Assembly: GCA_030635565.1 (NCBI GenBank) | Contig: DAOVYP010000022.1 | Span: forward strand, 1-14,068 | Direction: 5' to 3' | DNA length: 14,068 nucleotides | Origin: Spirochaeta sp. | Lineage (GTDB): Bacteria; Spirochaetota; Spirochaetia; DSM-2461 | Shown: one piece after another, positions 1-7,305 of the stretch | How the letters are laid out: every line of letters begins with the position of its first letter | How positions within the stretch are numbered: the stretch's first letter is position 1 | Program-made: the position numbers and the translations under genes | Notes under the pieces: generated by a model | What the model saw: the letters and a program-made list of their open reading frames with translations, nothing else | Databases searched by the model: none | Told to the model about the DNA's origin: nothing

Positions 1-2
1 CC

Positions 3-500
3 GCCTCCGCCGTCAGGGCGGTGGCCGAATCTGACGGTCCCAGCGCCGCTACGGTGACTGTTCAGCATCTGCTCTATACCATCGACGATCTAATCGGCGG
101 GCTTCTGAATCCTCATCTCTTCTGCAAACCTGTGGTGAAATTTGAAAAGGACCGCCGGGCCATCCGGGACATGGTGCTCGCCGGGAATCCCCGTTTCTTC
201 TTCGGCTCCGACAGCGCTCCTCATCTTCGGGAGTACAAGGAGTCGGACCGCTGCCCCGCCGGAACGTATACCGCACCGATGGCTCTTCCGGCACTTGTCA
301 CCTGGTTTGAAGAAGCCGGCGCCATGGAACGGATTGAACCCTTCTTCTGCGAGTTCGGGCGGCGGTTCTACAATGTCCCTGCAAATTCCGGCAGTATCAT
401 ACTGGAGCGCAGTCCATGGACGGTTCCATCGGTATCCGAAGGCTGTGTTCCGCTGATGGCCGGGGAGAAATTGCCATGGAAGGTTCAGGTAAGGAGTTAA
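3..500 (+). CDS. pyrC: Dihydroorotase, C-terminal part (5' end outside window)
   Basis: This is the C-terminal part of a class II (homodimeric, E. coli PyrC-like) dihydroorotase, which interconverts N-carbamoyl-aspartate and dihydroorotate in pyrimidine synthesis in the cytoplasm. The reading frame is open from base 3, so the start lies upstream of the window. A GTG at 21 is only an internal codon. Visible family motifs are the metal-ligand histidine in TVQHL, the substrate-region block NPHLFCKP, and GSDSAPH with the catalytic, metal-binding Asp and a following His. Next come KES and GTYTAPMALP, and the C-terminal segment ends in PLMAGEKLPWKV, much as in E. coli PyrC. It ends at TAA 498-500. 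The DGC gene converges on it with 54 bases between. Its GC-rich composition matches the his genes beyond the low-GC segment. Certain at family level. Confidence 0.93.
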   Translation, partial: ASAVRAVAESDGPSAATVTVQHLLYTIDDLIGGLLNPHLFCKPVVKFEKDRRAIRDMVLAGNPRFFFGSDSAPHLREYKESDRCPAGTYTAPMALPALVTWFEEAGAMERIEPFFCEFGRRFYNVPANSGSIILERSPWTVPSVSEGCVPLMAGEKLPWKVQVRS

Positions 501-554
501 TTTAATATTCCCGGCTCGAGGTTATGCCGATTGCACCACCCGGTTCGGCGATCA

Positions 555-1847
555 TTACTTACTGTACCGGACTTTATTTCGTCCGTCTTCTTTGGCGCGG
601 TAAAGAGCGTCGTCAGCTCTATTGATGAGAGCCGTATCATTATCCCCGTCTATGAAGGTTGTAACACCGAAGCTCAAAGTGATTTTTTCGGGTTCTTTAA
701 AATTAAAGCTTTCCACCTTGCTCCGTAATTTCTCTGCGAATTGCATTACGCCATCAGGACCGGTCCCCGGAGTCAGAATCACAAACTCCTCACCCCCCCA
801 ACGTGCAAAAAAATCGATCACACGTATATTAGCGGTAATAAGCCTGGTGAGACGAATCAAAACATTGTCTCCGGCCGAATGTCCATAGCCGTCATTGACT
901 TTTTTAAAGTGATCAATGTCAAAAATAATTAAAGATAATGGGGATTTGTTACGTTGTGCCCTTTGAATTTCATCTGCTAATGTTTTGTCGAAATACATGC
1001 GGTTGTTGATCCCGGTCAGTGCATCAGTCAAGGCTTGTCTTTCAAGAAGTTTATTGATTGTTTCCAGGGAATGCAGGTATTTTTTCTGATCTGTAATATC
1101 ACGGAAAGTAATGACTGTGCCATCCAGGGTGTCGTTTTTGTAGACAGGACGGCTGGAAATCATCACCGGAATCATTAATCCGGACTTGCATGTGAAGACA
1201 CCATCGTCGTCGTCATAGTCCTTTCCAGTTTCTACCGCATCCCTGAGTGGATTTTCACCGGGCCGAAAAATGGAACTGTCCGGCAGCTGTCTATGAATAA
1301 CATCATGGATGCGGGTACCTTCAATTTCATCAAAGGTGTAGTCCAGCAGCTTCAAAGCTTCGGGATTTGCAATAATGATTTTTCCGCCGGGATCAACAAG
1401 GAGAAGCCCCGCGCCAAGTACATCCGTAATTATCTTGAGTCTTTGCTCAAGAACCTGCTTTTCGCGCAGAGAATTAATCATATGGTTGAATGAGTTTGAA
1501 AATTCACCGAGAAAATATACCTGCTGATTCAGATCGCCATCTGCAACCTGGTTTACCTGCCATGTAAGGTGGGCCAGATTTGCCTGCAATCCTTTGAGTG
1601 ACATTGTGAATATATTTGTTCGGGATGCTTTTGCTTCAAGATTCCCCTGAGCCAGTTGATCAGAGTAATGACAGGCTTCATTGATCATATCGAAAATTGA
1701 TGCCAAGCGGCTGCAGATTGCCCTGAGTTCATCGTTTTCAATTTCTTCCAGGTCTATTGGAAAGATGAGGCCTTCTTTTCGAGGACCATGCTGCAGAGCT
1801 TCTTTAAAGGCCGTATCAATTTTTTCCAGAATCTGACGGGAATTCAC
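555..1847 (-). CDS. Diguanylate cyclase with HAMP-like, PAS and GGDEF domains
   Basis: A soluble 430-residue protein predicted to make cyclic di-GMP from two GTP. From the N-terminus it has a helical, HAMP-like region (about 55-130, with two related 'GNLEAKA' and 'DGDLNQQV' segments), a PAS domain (about 135-255, with LLLVDPGGKIIIANPEA and ending in TFRDIT) and a GGDEF domain (about 270-428). The active-site motif is GGEEF at 351-355. Metal-binding Asp310 lies in FDIDHFKK, and an RxxD allosteric inhibition site (Arg342-Asp345) sits exactly five residues before GGEEF, so product inhibition is expected. There is no signal peptide or membrane segment. The start is GTG at 1847, because an in-frame stop lies three codons upstream. 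The gene begins two bases after the V4R stop and has no well-spaced Shine-Dalgarno, so translation probably depends on coupling to V4R. The bound PAS ligand is unknown. Confidence 0.93.
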   Translation of the reverse strand: MNSRQILEKIDTAFKEALQHGPRKEGLIFPIDLEEIENDELRAICSRLASIFDMINEACHYSDQLAQGNLEAKASRTNIFTMSLKGLQANLAHLTWQVNQVADGDLNQQVYFLGEFSNSFNHMINSLREKQVLEQRLKIITDVLGAGLLLVDPGGKIIIANPEALKLLDYTFDEIEGTRIHDVIHRQLPDSSIFRPGENPLRDAVETGKDYDDDDGVFTCKSGLMIPVMISSRPVYKNDTLDGTVITFRDITDQKKYLHSLETINKLLERQALTDALTGINNRMYFDKTLADEIQRAQRNKSPLSLIIFDIDHFKKVNDGYGHSAGDNVLIRLTRLITANIRVIDFFARWGGEEFVILTPGTGPDGVMQFAEKLRSKVESFNFKEPEKITLSFGVTTFIDGDNDTALINRADDALYRAKEDGRNKVRYSK

Positions 1848-1849
1848 CC

Positions 1850-2269
1850 TTAACTATTAACCTTTTTCACCTCAAAGCGGCATGTTCTATCACCGGTTCC
1901 CCAGCAATCTACTTCTTTGACAATAAATTTTTCCCCCGTGTATTCCTCAAAAATACCTGCGAGAAAGCCTTCATCATAATTGCACACGGACTCACCGAAT
2001 ATCGGCAATCCGGAGCAATCAAGATCTTCAGATACGGTCAATGTATATTCCAGTTTCTCATCATCAGCTTTCTCAACCCTGAGTATTCCAACTTTCAGGG
2101 CGACAAGTTTTTATTTTAAGTCTGCAATAAAGTCATTGAATGGAAGTTTGGTATCAAGAACATTGATACAAAACTCTTTACCGGCAAGGTTACCTGCTTT
2201 GACAAATAACTCCATTGTTCTCTGCTTGCCGATCTCTTTCGAGAAGACATCTTTGAAAGTAAACTCCAT
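1850..2269 (-). pseudogene. V4R (4-vinyl reductase-like) domain protein interrupted by one in-frame TAA
   Basis: Reading the minus strand from ATG 2269-2267 gives an N-terminal segment MEFTFKDVF to FIADLK, then TAA (2113-2111). The same frame then resumes with KLVALKVGILRVEKA and runs to the true stop at 1850. The distal part carries the hallmark V4R motifs: ECxDCSGLP-like SEDLDCSGLP, a 'VCNYDEGFLAGIFE' block, and CWGTGDRTCRFEV at the end. V4R domains are small sensory or ligand-binding modules. Total length without the stop would be 139 residues, normal for a stand-alone V4R protein. No bases are lost or gained around the stop, so this is a substitution, not a frameshift. A TTG at 2041 could start only a 63-residue fragment. 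The gene is the natural first gene of an operon with the diguanylate cyclase. It could be a real nonsense mutation or a sequencing error. Confidence 0.72.
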
Positions 2270-2450
2270 AAGCCGATAGACAATTACCGAAGTTTCTTAC
2301 GTTCGCGGTTGGAATGGATATCGAGTTCGCCGGGCCCGTTACCTGTGTTTCGGGTTCACCATGGACAAAGCCCAGTTCGTCACCGGCGAGCCCAAGCTCC
2401 AGAGGAGCAATTTTTTCAAATCTCTTTGCAATATCGTTTGCCGTGTACAT
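2190..2450 (-). pseudogene. Truncated NIF3-like gene (N-terminal ~39 codons only)
   Basis: From ATG 2450-2448, preceded at good spacing by AAGGA, the minus strand encodes MYTANDIAKRFEKIAPLELG, then an AGDELGFVHGEPETQVTG segment. This matches the N-terminal signature of the NIF3/YbgI dinuclear-metal protein family (APLxLA, then D-x-x-G-x-x-x-G-x-P-E-x-x-V). NIF3 proteins are about 250-370 residues; here recognisable homology stops near 2334. The frame then runs on as unrelated sequence to a stop at 2190, overlapping the start of the V4R gene in another frame by about 80 bases. I read it as the remnant left by a deletion whose right edge lies just upstream of V4R. An in-frame extension upstream to 2477 exists but lacks a ribosome site. 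No C-terminal NIF3 part is visible nearby. The family call rests on a short stretch. Confidence 0.45.
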
Positions 2451-2477
2451 TTTTTCCTTATTGAACCACAAGTTCAT

Positions 2478-2717
2478 GATATCCTGTTCAGCTCTCTGCT
2501 GTTGAATTCAAATATTTTATCTCTGTGATCATCAGGGGCAGCATTACCCATGTAAAAAACAGGCATAGAACACTTTGCTTTTTCTATATTTCGGTGTCCT
2601 TGATCAAAATTTGGAGGGGTTGACTGTGACTCTTCAAACTCAAATGCCCCGTAAATGGATATCCCGCAGTAACAGCATCGCTTTTCACGTATCTCCGACC
2701 CACCTATACTGTTTCCC
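2478..2717. other. AT-rich intergenic stretch upstream of hisA, no recognised gene
   Basis: About 240 bases between the NIF3-like remnant and hisA. A minus-strand frame is open from 2794 down to 2474, ending in TGA overlapping the ATG at 2477. It runs through the hisA 5' end, has no recognisable motif and no convincing start, so I do not call it a gene. The stretch shares the low GC of the 540-2700 segment. Its right end contains the hisA promoter. Confidence 0.5.
2682..2710 (+). promoter_or_regulatory. Sigma-70-type promoter of hisA, predicted leaderless
   Basis: TTTTCA (2682-2687) and TATACT (2705-2710) are separated by exactly 17 bases. The -35 matches TTGACA at four of six positions and the -10 matches TATAAT at five of six. 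Transcription would start near 2717-2718, on the A of the hisA ATG, and no Shine-Dalgarno precedes that ATG. Found by eye; not tested. Confidence 0.5.
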
Positions 2718-3446
2718 ATGATCGCCATACCTGCAATCGACCTCATTGACGGACGTTGTGTCCGACTCACCGAAGGGATCTTCGATACCGCCAAAGTTTA
2801 TGATGAAGATCCGGTCTCGGTGGCCCGGGGTTTTGCCGAAGCCGGCGCCGAGCGTCTTCATGTTGTTGATCTGGATGCCGCCCGGGGCTCGGGCGGCAAC
2901 CGGGATTCCATCAGGGCCGTTCGGAAGGTCTTTCCCGGTATTATGGATGTGGGCGGAGGAGTGCGCAGTCTGGATGATGCCCTTACCCTGCGGGATATCG
3001 GTATCGATCTCCTGGTTGTGGGTACCGCACTGGTCCGCCGGCCTGAGGATGTGTCCGCCTGGGCCGCCAGGCTCGGTCCGGTGTTCGCTGCCGGCATCGA
3101 CGCCCTGGAGGGAGAGGTGAAAGTGTCAGGCTGGGAAGCCGGTTCATCGATCAGGGCTTCCGATCTGGCTGTACAGGCCCGGGATCTGGGTGTCGTGGAA
3201 ATCATATACACCGACATTTCCCGGGACGGAACCCTTTCCGGACCGAATGTCCCTGAGACCGTCGTGCTTGCCGCAGCTTCCGGCCTGCCGGTGATAATTT
3301 CAGGCGGAGTGGGAAATATGGCTCACCTCGAATCTCTTGCGTCTGATCCTCCTGCGGGAGTTTCCGGGGTAATTTTCGGCAAGGCACTCTATGAAGGCCG
3401 GATTAATCTCAAAGAAGCCATCCGATTATTGGGAGGTGCCGAATGA
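2718..3446 (+). CDS. hisA: HisA, phosphoribosylformimino-5-aminoimidazole carboxamide ribotide isomerase
   Basis: A 242-residue (beta/alpha)8 enzyme of histidine synthesis that isomerises ProFAR to PRFAR by an Amadori rearrangement. The N-terminus MIAIPAIDLIDGRCVRL is the typical HisA opening, with catalytic Asp8. The second catalytic Asp is Asp128 in AGIDALEGEVKVSGW. Phosphate-binding glycine motifs are seen in VGGGVRS and ISGGVGN, and YTDISRDGT (Asp166, Asp170) is the usual HisA block. Length is normal. The start is fixed by homology, since the motif begins at residue 2. No ribosome-binding site precedes it, and a well-formed promoter places the transcript start at the ATG. Its TGA overlaps the hisIE ATG by four bases (ATGA), so the two are co-translated. 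No other his genes are in the window. Confidence 0.96.
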   Translation: MIAIPAIDLIDGRCVRLTEGIFDTAKVYDEDPVSVARGFAEAGAERLHVVDLDAARGSGGNRDSIRAVRKVFPGIMDVGGGVRSLDDALTLRDIGIDLLVVGTALVRRPEDVSAWAARLGPVFAAGIDALEGEVKVSGWEAGSSIRASDLAVQARDLGVVEIIYTDISRDGTLSGPNVPETVVLAAASGLPVIISGGVGNMAHLESLASDPPAGVSGVIFGKALYEGRINLKEAIRLLGGAE

Positions 3447-4048
3447 GTGCCATATCGAAAGATCCGGCCTGGCCGGTCATCGTTCGTATCGACGGAGAGC
3501 CGGCATCGGCGGCCATGATGAACCGCAAGGCCTTCCGAAAGAGCATCGAAACCGGTGTTCCCTGGATCGTGCATCCGGAAACCGGCCGGGTTCTGCCCTG
3601 GCCCGGGGATACTCGAACAGTTTCATTGAACGAGGCTCCGGGACGTTATGAATTGAGCCTACCAGCAGCAGCCGTCACCGATCCATACGGAGCCGATACA
3701 CCTCCTGATGTTGATCCCGACGACAGGTTGAGTATGGACGACACCCGGGTGCCGGAAAACGGGGGAGTGAAAGCGGACGGCATCATGGAGAGCCTGTCGG
3801 TTCTTATCGCCGAAAGACGGCGGACCATGCCCGAGGGATCCTATACCACGTATCTCTTTGAAAAGGGGCTGGACAAAATCCGAAAGAAAACCGGGGAAGA
3901 GGCGATAGAACTGCTCCTGGCCCGGGATGATAAAGATCTGGTTTACGAGTCAGCCGACCTCATCTATCACCTGCTGGTGCTGCTTGAAGCCTCAGGGTTG
4001 AACTGGTTTGAGGTTACAGGGGAACTTACGCGCCGGTACGGCGAATAG
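3443..4048 (+). CDS. hisIE: HisIE-type protein: intact HisE (PRA-ATP pyrophosphatase) with degenerate HisI half
   Basis: A 201-residue protein built like bifunctional HisIE. The C-terminal half (about 112-200) is an intact HisE domain that hydrolyses phosphoribosyl-ATP to phosphoribosyl-AMP. Seen there are MESLSVLIAERR, the metal-binding helix KKTGEEAIELLLA and YESADLIYHLLVLLEASGL. The N-terminal half aligns with the first part of HisI: AAMMNRKAFRKSIETG resembles the family's 'LMLAYMNxEALxKTLETG'. It then loses the W-S-R-S-R and L-W-x-K-G-E-T-S-G blocks, the Asp-rich metal site (DCDxD) and CHTGxxSCF. The whole protein contains no cysteine, so the zinc site of PRA-AMP cyclohydrolase cannot form. 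An Asp/Pro-rich linker (about 78-110) joins the halves. ATG 3443 has GGGAGG upstream. The 3' end overlaps the convergent 148-residue gene by 23 bases. Confidence 0.88.
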   Translation: MSAISKDPAWPVIVRIDGEPASAAMMNRKAFRKSIETGVPWIVHPETGRVLPWPGDTRTVSLNEAPGRYELSLPAAAVTDPYGADTPPDVDPDDRLSMDDTRVPENGGVKADGIMESLSVLIAERRRTMPEGSYTTYLFEKGLDKIRKKTGEEAIELLLARDDKDLVYESADLIYHLLVLLEASGLNWFEVTGELTRRYGE

Positions 4049-4472
4049 AGGAAACAAAAGCTTCGGCATCGCCTTCCATTTCGAAAACCATATCTCTGAC
4101 TTCTCCGGTTACGGACGATTTCCAGCGCAATTCCACAACCGGCGGCTGCCGGAACAGGTTCAGCAAACCCCTTTTCTTCGGTTTGATCCGGAAAATTTCA
4201 ATCATATCAGCTGGAATCTCAATGGTTTCGTCTTTGGTTCTGCCGCTGCCTTTTTTTCTGCCTGAAAACATGGATGAAAGCCAATTTTCCGATTGGAACG
4301 TTTGGAAATACAAGGCCTTTTCCGTCGTGTAGAACAATCCCCACAAGGGCGCAGAGGTATTTTCGCGAATTACCCGGCCCAGCACCTTGGCCAGTACGGG
4401 TGTTCCAAGGTCCTCTTCCCGATTTTTCCAGAACTCTTCGGCATCTTCGCCGTCATTTCTTCCGAATAACAT
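4026..4472 (-). CDS. Hypothetical protein, 148 residues, downstream of xylH
   Basis: Not recognised. It is a soluble protein with no signal peptide or membrane segment. A charged N-terminus (MLFGRNDGEDAEEFWKNREE) is followed by alternating strand-like segments: APLWGLFYTTEKALYFQTF, then after a basic loop (GRKKGSGRTKD) IEIPADMIEIFRIKP and VVELRWKSSVTGEVRDMVFE. It ends in a helix rich in acidic residues, then SSIRRTG. The pattern of strands, a polar loop and a final helix vaguely recalls PH/GRAM-like domains, but no motif proves it. It starts 45 bases after the xylH stop on the same strand, so it may be the last gene of the xyl transcript, although no good Shine-Dalgarno precedes ATG 4472-4470. 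Its 3' end overlaps that of hisIE by 23 bases. Codon use fits the neighbours, so I think it is real. Confidence 0.7.
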   Translation of the reverse strand: MLFGRNDGEDAEEFWKNREEDLGTPVLAKVLGRVIRENTSAPLWGLFYTTEKALYFQTFQSENWLSSMFSGRKKGSGRTKDETIEIPADMIEIFRIKPKKRGLLNLFRQPPVVELRWKSSVTGEVRDMVFEMEGDAEAFVSSIRRTGA

Positions 4473-4517
4473 GAGGGCTATTCTAACCTCTGTTGAGATC
4501 TTGTTCCATCGGAAGAA

Positions 4518-5726
4518 CTAGGACTTCTGCTTGTTGGAAACGACGTCGATGTAAACGGCAATGATGAGGACCATACCCTTGACGATGTATTGCCAGAATA
4601 TATCCATGTTCATGACGCTCATTCCGTTTACGATGCTGGCCATGATGAGGGAGCCCACCATCGCGCCGATGATGGTACCCTTGCCTCCCATGAGGCTGGT
4701 GCCGCCGATGACGCAGGAAGCAATGGTTTCCAGCTCGTAATTCTGACCGGCATTCACCGTACCCGCAGCCACGTATCCGGTGAGGATGATACCCGCCACG
4801 CCGGAGAGAACTCCCATGAGCACGTGTACCAGGAATATCGTCTTCTTGATGTTGATGCCCGAGAGCCTTGTGGCCTCCAGGTTGCCGCCCACCGCGTAGG
4901 CATATCGGCCGAATCGGGTGTTGGTGGATATGTAGGAAATGAGAAGGGCTACGCCCGCGAGGATGAGCACGGGAATCTGAATGCCCCGGTAACGGTTCAT
5001 GATAAAGACATAGAGCACGACGATGCCGGAAATAATGGTGGCTTTGAGCACGTCTTTCCACATGGCGGAAATCTCGAAACCGTAGTTCTTCTTCTGATTC
5101 CGACCGATAATCGTCGTGAAATAGATGACACCGACGACGATGAGAGCGATGATCCAGCCGAACCCGTTTGAGACGTAACCCTGGGCGATTGACACCAGGC
5201 TGCTCTCCATCGGTGAGATTGTTTTTCCCTGGGTGACGCCCAGGACGCCCCCGCGGAATATCTGCATGCCCCCCAGGGTGACGATGAAAGCCGGTATCTT
5301 CAGATAGGCGATGAGCGATCCCTGCCAAACCCCGATAATGGCCGCCAGAATCAAGACGGCGATGATGGTGAAAATCGTCGACATGATGCCATGACCTGCC
5401 GCTTCCATACTCGGGAAGATTCTGGGCATGAGTTCGTAAAACACTTTAACCTGAAGGAAAGCCGTCACGGCGCTCAGAAAACCCACAACGGAACCGACGG
5501 AGAGATCGATGTTTCCAAGGACGATCACCAGCACCATGCCGGTAGCCAGGAAGGAGATGATGGATGCCTGGCGGAACAGGTTGGAGATGTTCCGGGGCTT
5601 GAGAAAAATGCCGTCGGTAAGGACCCAGAACAATGCCCAGATGAGGGCCAGGGCAATAAGGACCGTATAATCTTTGAGGCCGTGCCTTATTTTTTTCAGC
5701 AGGGCCGAATTCTGTTCAGTTAACAT
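4518..5726 (-). CDS. xylH: Xylose-type sugar ABC transporter permease
   Basis: A 402-residue inner-membrane permease of the branched-chain/simple-sugar family, closest in layout to XylH and GguB. It would form the channel of the XylFGH importer, probably as a homodimer. About ten or eleven hydrophobic segments are visible, starting at YTVLIALALIWALFWVLTDG. Family motifs are NISNLFRQASII, MVLVIVLGNIDLSVGSVVG near the N-terminus, IPAFIVTLGGMQIFRGG, and the C-terminal block IGGTSLMGGKGTIIGAMVGS. The segment GGNLEATRLSGINIKK between late helices is the conserved cytoplasmic loop that contacts the ATPase in this family. ATG 5726 has AGGAG upstream, and it starts 15 bases after xylG. The substrate is inferred from XylF. 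The reading frame is intact. Confidence 0.92.
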   Translation of the reverse strand: MLTEQNSALLKKIRHGLKDYTVLIALALIWALFWVLTDGIFLKPRNISNLFRQASIISFLATGMVLVIVLGNIDLSVGSVVGFLSAVTAFLQVKVFYELMPRIFPSMEAAGHGIMSTIFTIIAVLILAAIIGVWQGSLIAYLKIPAFIVTLGGMQIFRGGVLGVTQGKTISPMESSLVSIAQGYVSNGFGWIIALIVVGVIYFTTIIGRNQKKNYGFEISAMWKDVLKATIISGIVVLYVFIMNRYRGIQIPVLILAGVALLISYISTNTRFGRYAYAVGGNLEATRLSGINIKKTIFLVHVLMGVLSGVAGIILTGYVAAGTVNAGQNYELETIASCVIGGTSLMGGKGTIIGAMVGSLIMASIVNGMSVMNMDIFWQYIVKGMVLIIAVYIDVVSNKQKS

Positions 5727-5741
5727 TATTGATTCACTCCT

Positions 5742-7271
5742 TCAGGCCGCCGCCGTGGCCAGGGCCATAATTTTTTCCTGTGTGGCTTCGTCTACCGGCA
5801 GAATTCCCGTAGAACGGCCTTCACACATCACCATGATGCGATCGCTCATACCCAGAACTTCCTCAAGCTCGGACGAGATCATGACAATGGACACGCCCCG
5901 TTCCACGAGATCGTTCATCAGCTTGTAGATCTCATATTTGGCACCCACATCAATACCCCGGGTGGGGTCGTCGAGTATGAGGATGTCGGGCTCGGTCATC
6001 AGCCATTTGGATATCACAACCTTCTGCTGGTTGCCGCCGGAAAGTTTCTCCACGGGAACCAGGAGATTCGGTGCCTTGATGCGAAGACTCTTTGCGAATT
6101 TCCGGCTTTCGTGAAGCTCCTTATTCTTGTCGATCCGCATGAAGCTTGAGAATCTCTGCATGCTCGGCAGGGATATATTTTTTAAAACCGACTGTTCCAG
6201 GATGAGCCCCAGGGTTTTCCTGTCCTCGGGTACCAGCCCGATGCTGTTGTTCATTGCGTCCCGGGCGGAGCGGATGTCGATGTCTCTGCCGTTGAGGGTA
6301 ATCCGGCCGCCGACCTGTTTGCCCAGCTCGCCGAACAGGGAGGTGACAAGCTCTGTTCTTCCCGAACCCATCAGGCCGGCGATACCGAGAATCTCTCCCT
6401 TCTTGAGATCGAAGGAGACCTTTTCAATAAGGGTTTTGTCCATGTGTTCCGTACTGAGTACTTTGTAATCCCTGACGGAGAAAATAGGCTCACCGATTTC
6501 CACAGAACGTGAGGGAAAGCGTTCGGTCATTTCCCGTCCCACCATCATGGTGATGAGCTTATCGGTATCGGTTTCCGCAGTCGGTATGGTATCGACATGA
6601 CGTCCGTCCCGAAAAACGGTCACCGTATCGGTGATCTGAAAGAACTCCTCCAGTTTATGAGAAATGTAGAGGCAGGTAACTCCCTTCTCCTTGAGGGTTC
6701 TCAGGATGGCATGGAGCATCTTCACTTCGAATTCGCTTAGAGCCGAAGTGGGCTCATCGAGAATGAGTACCTTGGCGTCTTCGCTCAGGGCCTTGGCAAT
6801 CTCCACCATCTGCTGCTTGCCTACCCCCAGATTCCCGACAGTTTCAGCGAACGGAATATCCAGGCCGTAAGTGTCGAGAAGCTTTTTTGTTTTGCTGTAC
6901 AGGCTGTTCCAGTTGATGACATCGCCGAATCGAACCGGCTCACGCCCGAGATAGATATTTTCCCCGACAGTGGAAAAGGCATTAAGCGCCAGTTCCTGGT
7001 ATACGATGGAAACTCCGTGCTCGATAGCCTGTCGGATGGCGCCTTTTTCGAATTTGATTTCTTCGCCGTCCATCAGGATCTTGCCGGTGTAGGTATCATG
7101 GGGATACACACCGGAGAGTATTTTCATCAAGGTGGATTTCCCGGCACCGTTCTCTCCGCAAATACCGTGAATTTCACCGCGTTTGACGTTGAAACTCACG
7201 TCGGACAGAGCCACGACTCCGGGAAATTCCTTGGTGACATTATCTATTTCGAGAATGTAGTCATCGGACAT
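5742..7271 (-). CDS. xylG: Xylose-type sugar ABC transporter ATP-binding protein (two ATPase domains)
   Basis: A 509-residue tandem ATPase of the RbsA/MglA/XylG family that powers the permease from the cytoplasmic face. Domain 1 (about 5-245) has Walker A GENGAGKST (39-47), Q-loop Gln92, signature LGVGKQQ (148-154), Walker B VLILDEPTSAL (Asp172, Glu173) and H-loop His205. Domain 2 (about 260-505) has the usual degenerate P-loop GLMGSGRT, with Arg in place of the lysine (Arg305). It also has an intact LSGGNQQ signature (410-416) and Walker B ILILDDPTRGID, in which the catalytic Glu position is Asp435. The degenerate second P-loop is normal for this family. ATG 7271 follows GAGGA. It lies 107 bases after xylF, behind a terminator-like hairpin, and 15 bases before xylH. 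Domain 1 is a full-length relative of the N-terminal domain of the histidine kinase at 10047. Confidence 0.94.
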   Translation of the reverse strand: MSDDYILEIDNVTKEFPGVVALSDVSFNVKRGEIHGICGENGAGKSTLMKILSGVYPHDTYTGKILMDGEEIKFEKGAIRQAIEHGVSIVYQELALNAFSTVGENIYLGREPVRFGDVINWNSLYSKTKKLLDTYGLDIPFAETVGNLGVGKQQMVEIAKALSEDAKVLILDEPTSALSEFEVKMLHAILRTLKEKGVTCLYISHKLEEFFQITDTVTVFRDGRHVDTIPTAETDTDKLITMMVGREMTERFPSRSVEIGEPIFSVRDYKVLSTEHMDKTLIEKVSFDLKKGEILGIAGLMGSGRTELVTSLFGELGKQVGGRITLNGRDIDIRSARDAMNNSIGLVPEDRKTLGLILEQSVLKNISLPSMQRFSSFMRIDKNKELHESRKFAKSLRIKAPNLLVPVEKLSGGNQQKVVISKWLMTEPDILILDDPTRGIDVGAKYEIYKLMNDLVERGVSIVMISSELEEVLGMSDRIMVMCEGRSTGILPVDEATQEKIMALATAAA

Positions 7272-7305
7272 CGGATCTTCCTCTCGTCAGATTGTGAAAC
7301 AAGTG

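Noticed and set aside
501..554. Possible terminator between pyrC and the diguanylate cyclase (TGCCGA ... TCGGCG)
   Set aside because: Only five or six pairs with a 14-base loop and no T-run on either strand.
2474..2794. 106-codon minus-strand frame ending at the NIF3-like ATG region
   Set aside because: Runs through the hisA start, has no recognisable motif and no convincing start; only its stop overlap with ATG 2477 looked gene-like.
4483..5328. Minus-strand open frame of 281 codons inside xylH
   Set aside because: It overlaps the clearly homologous permease in another frame, and its His/Arg/Gly-rich composition is that of a shadow frame.
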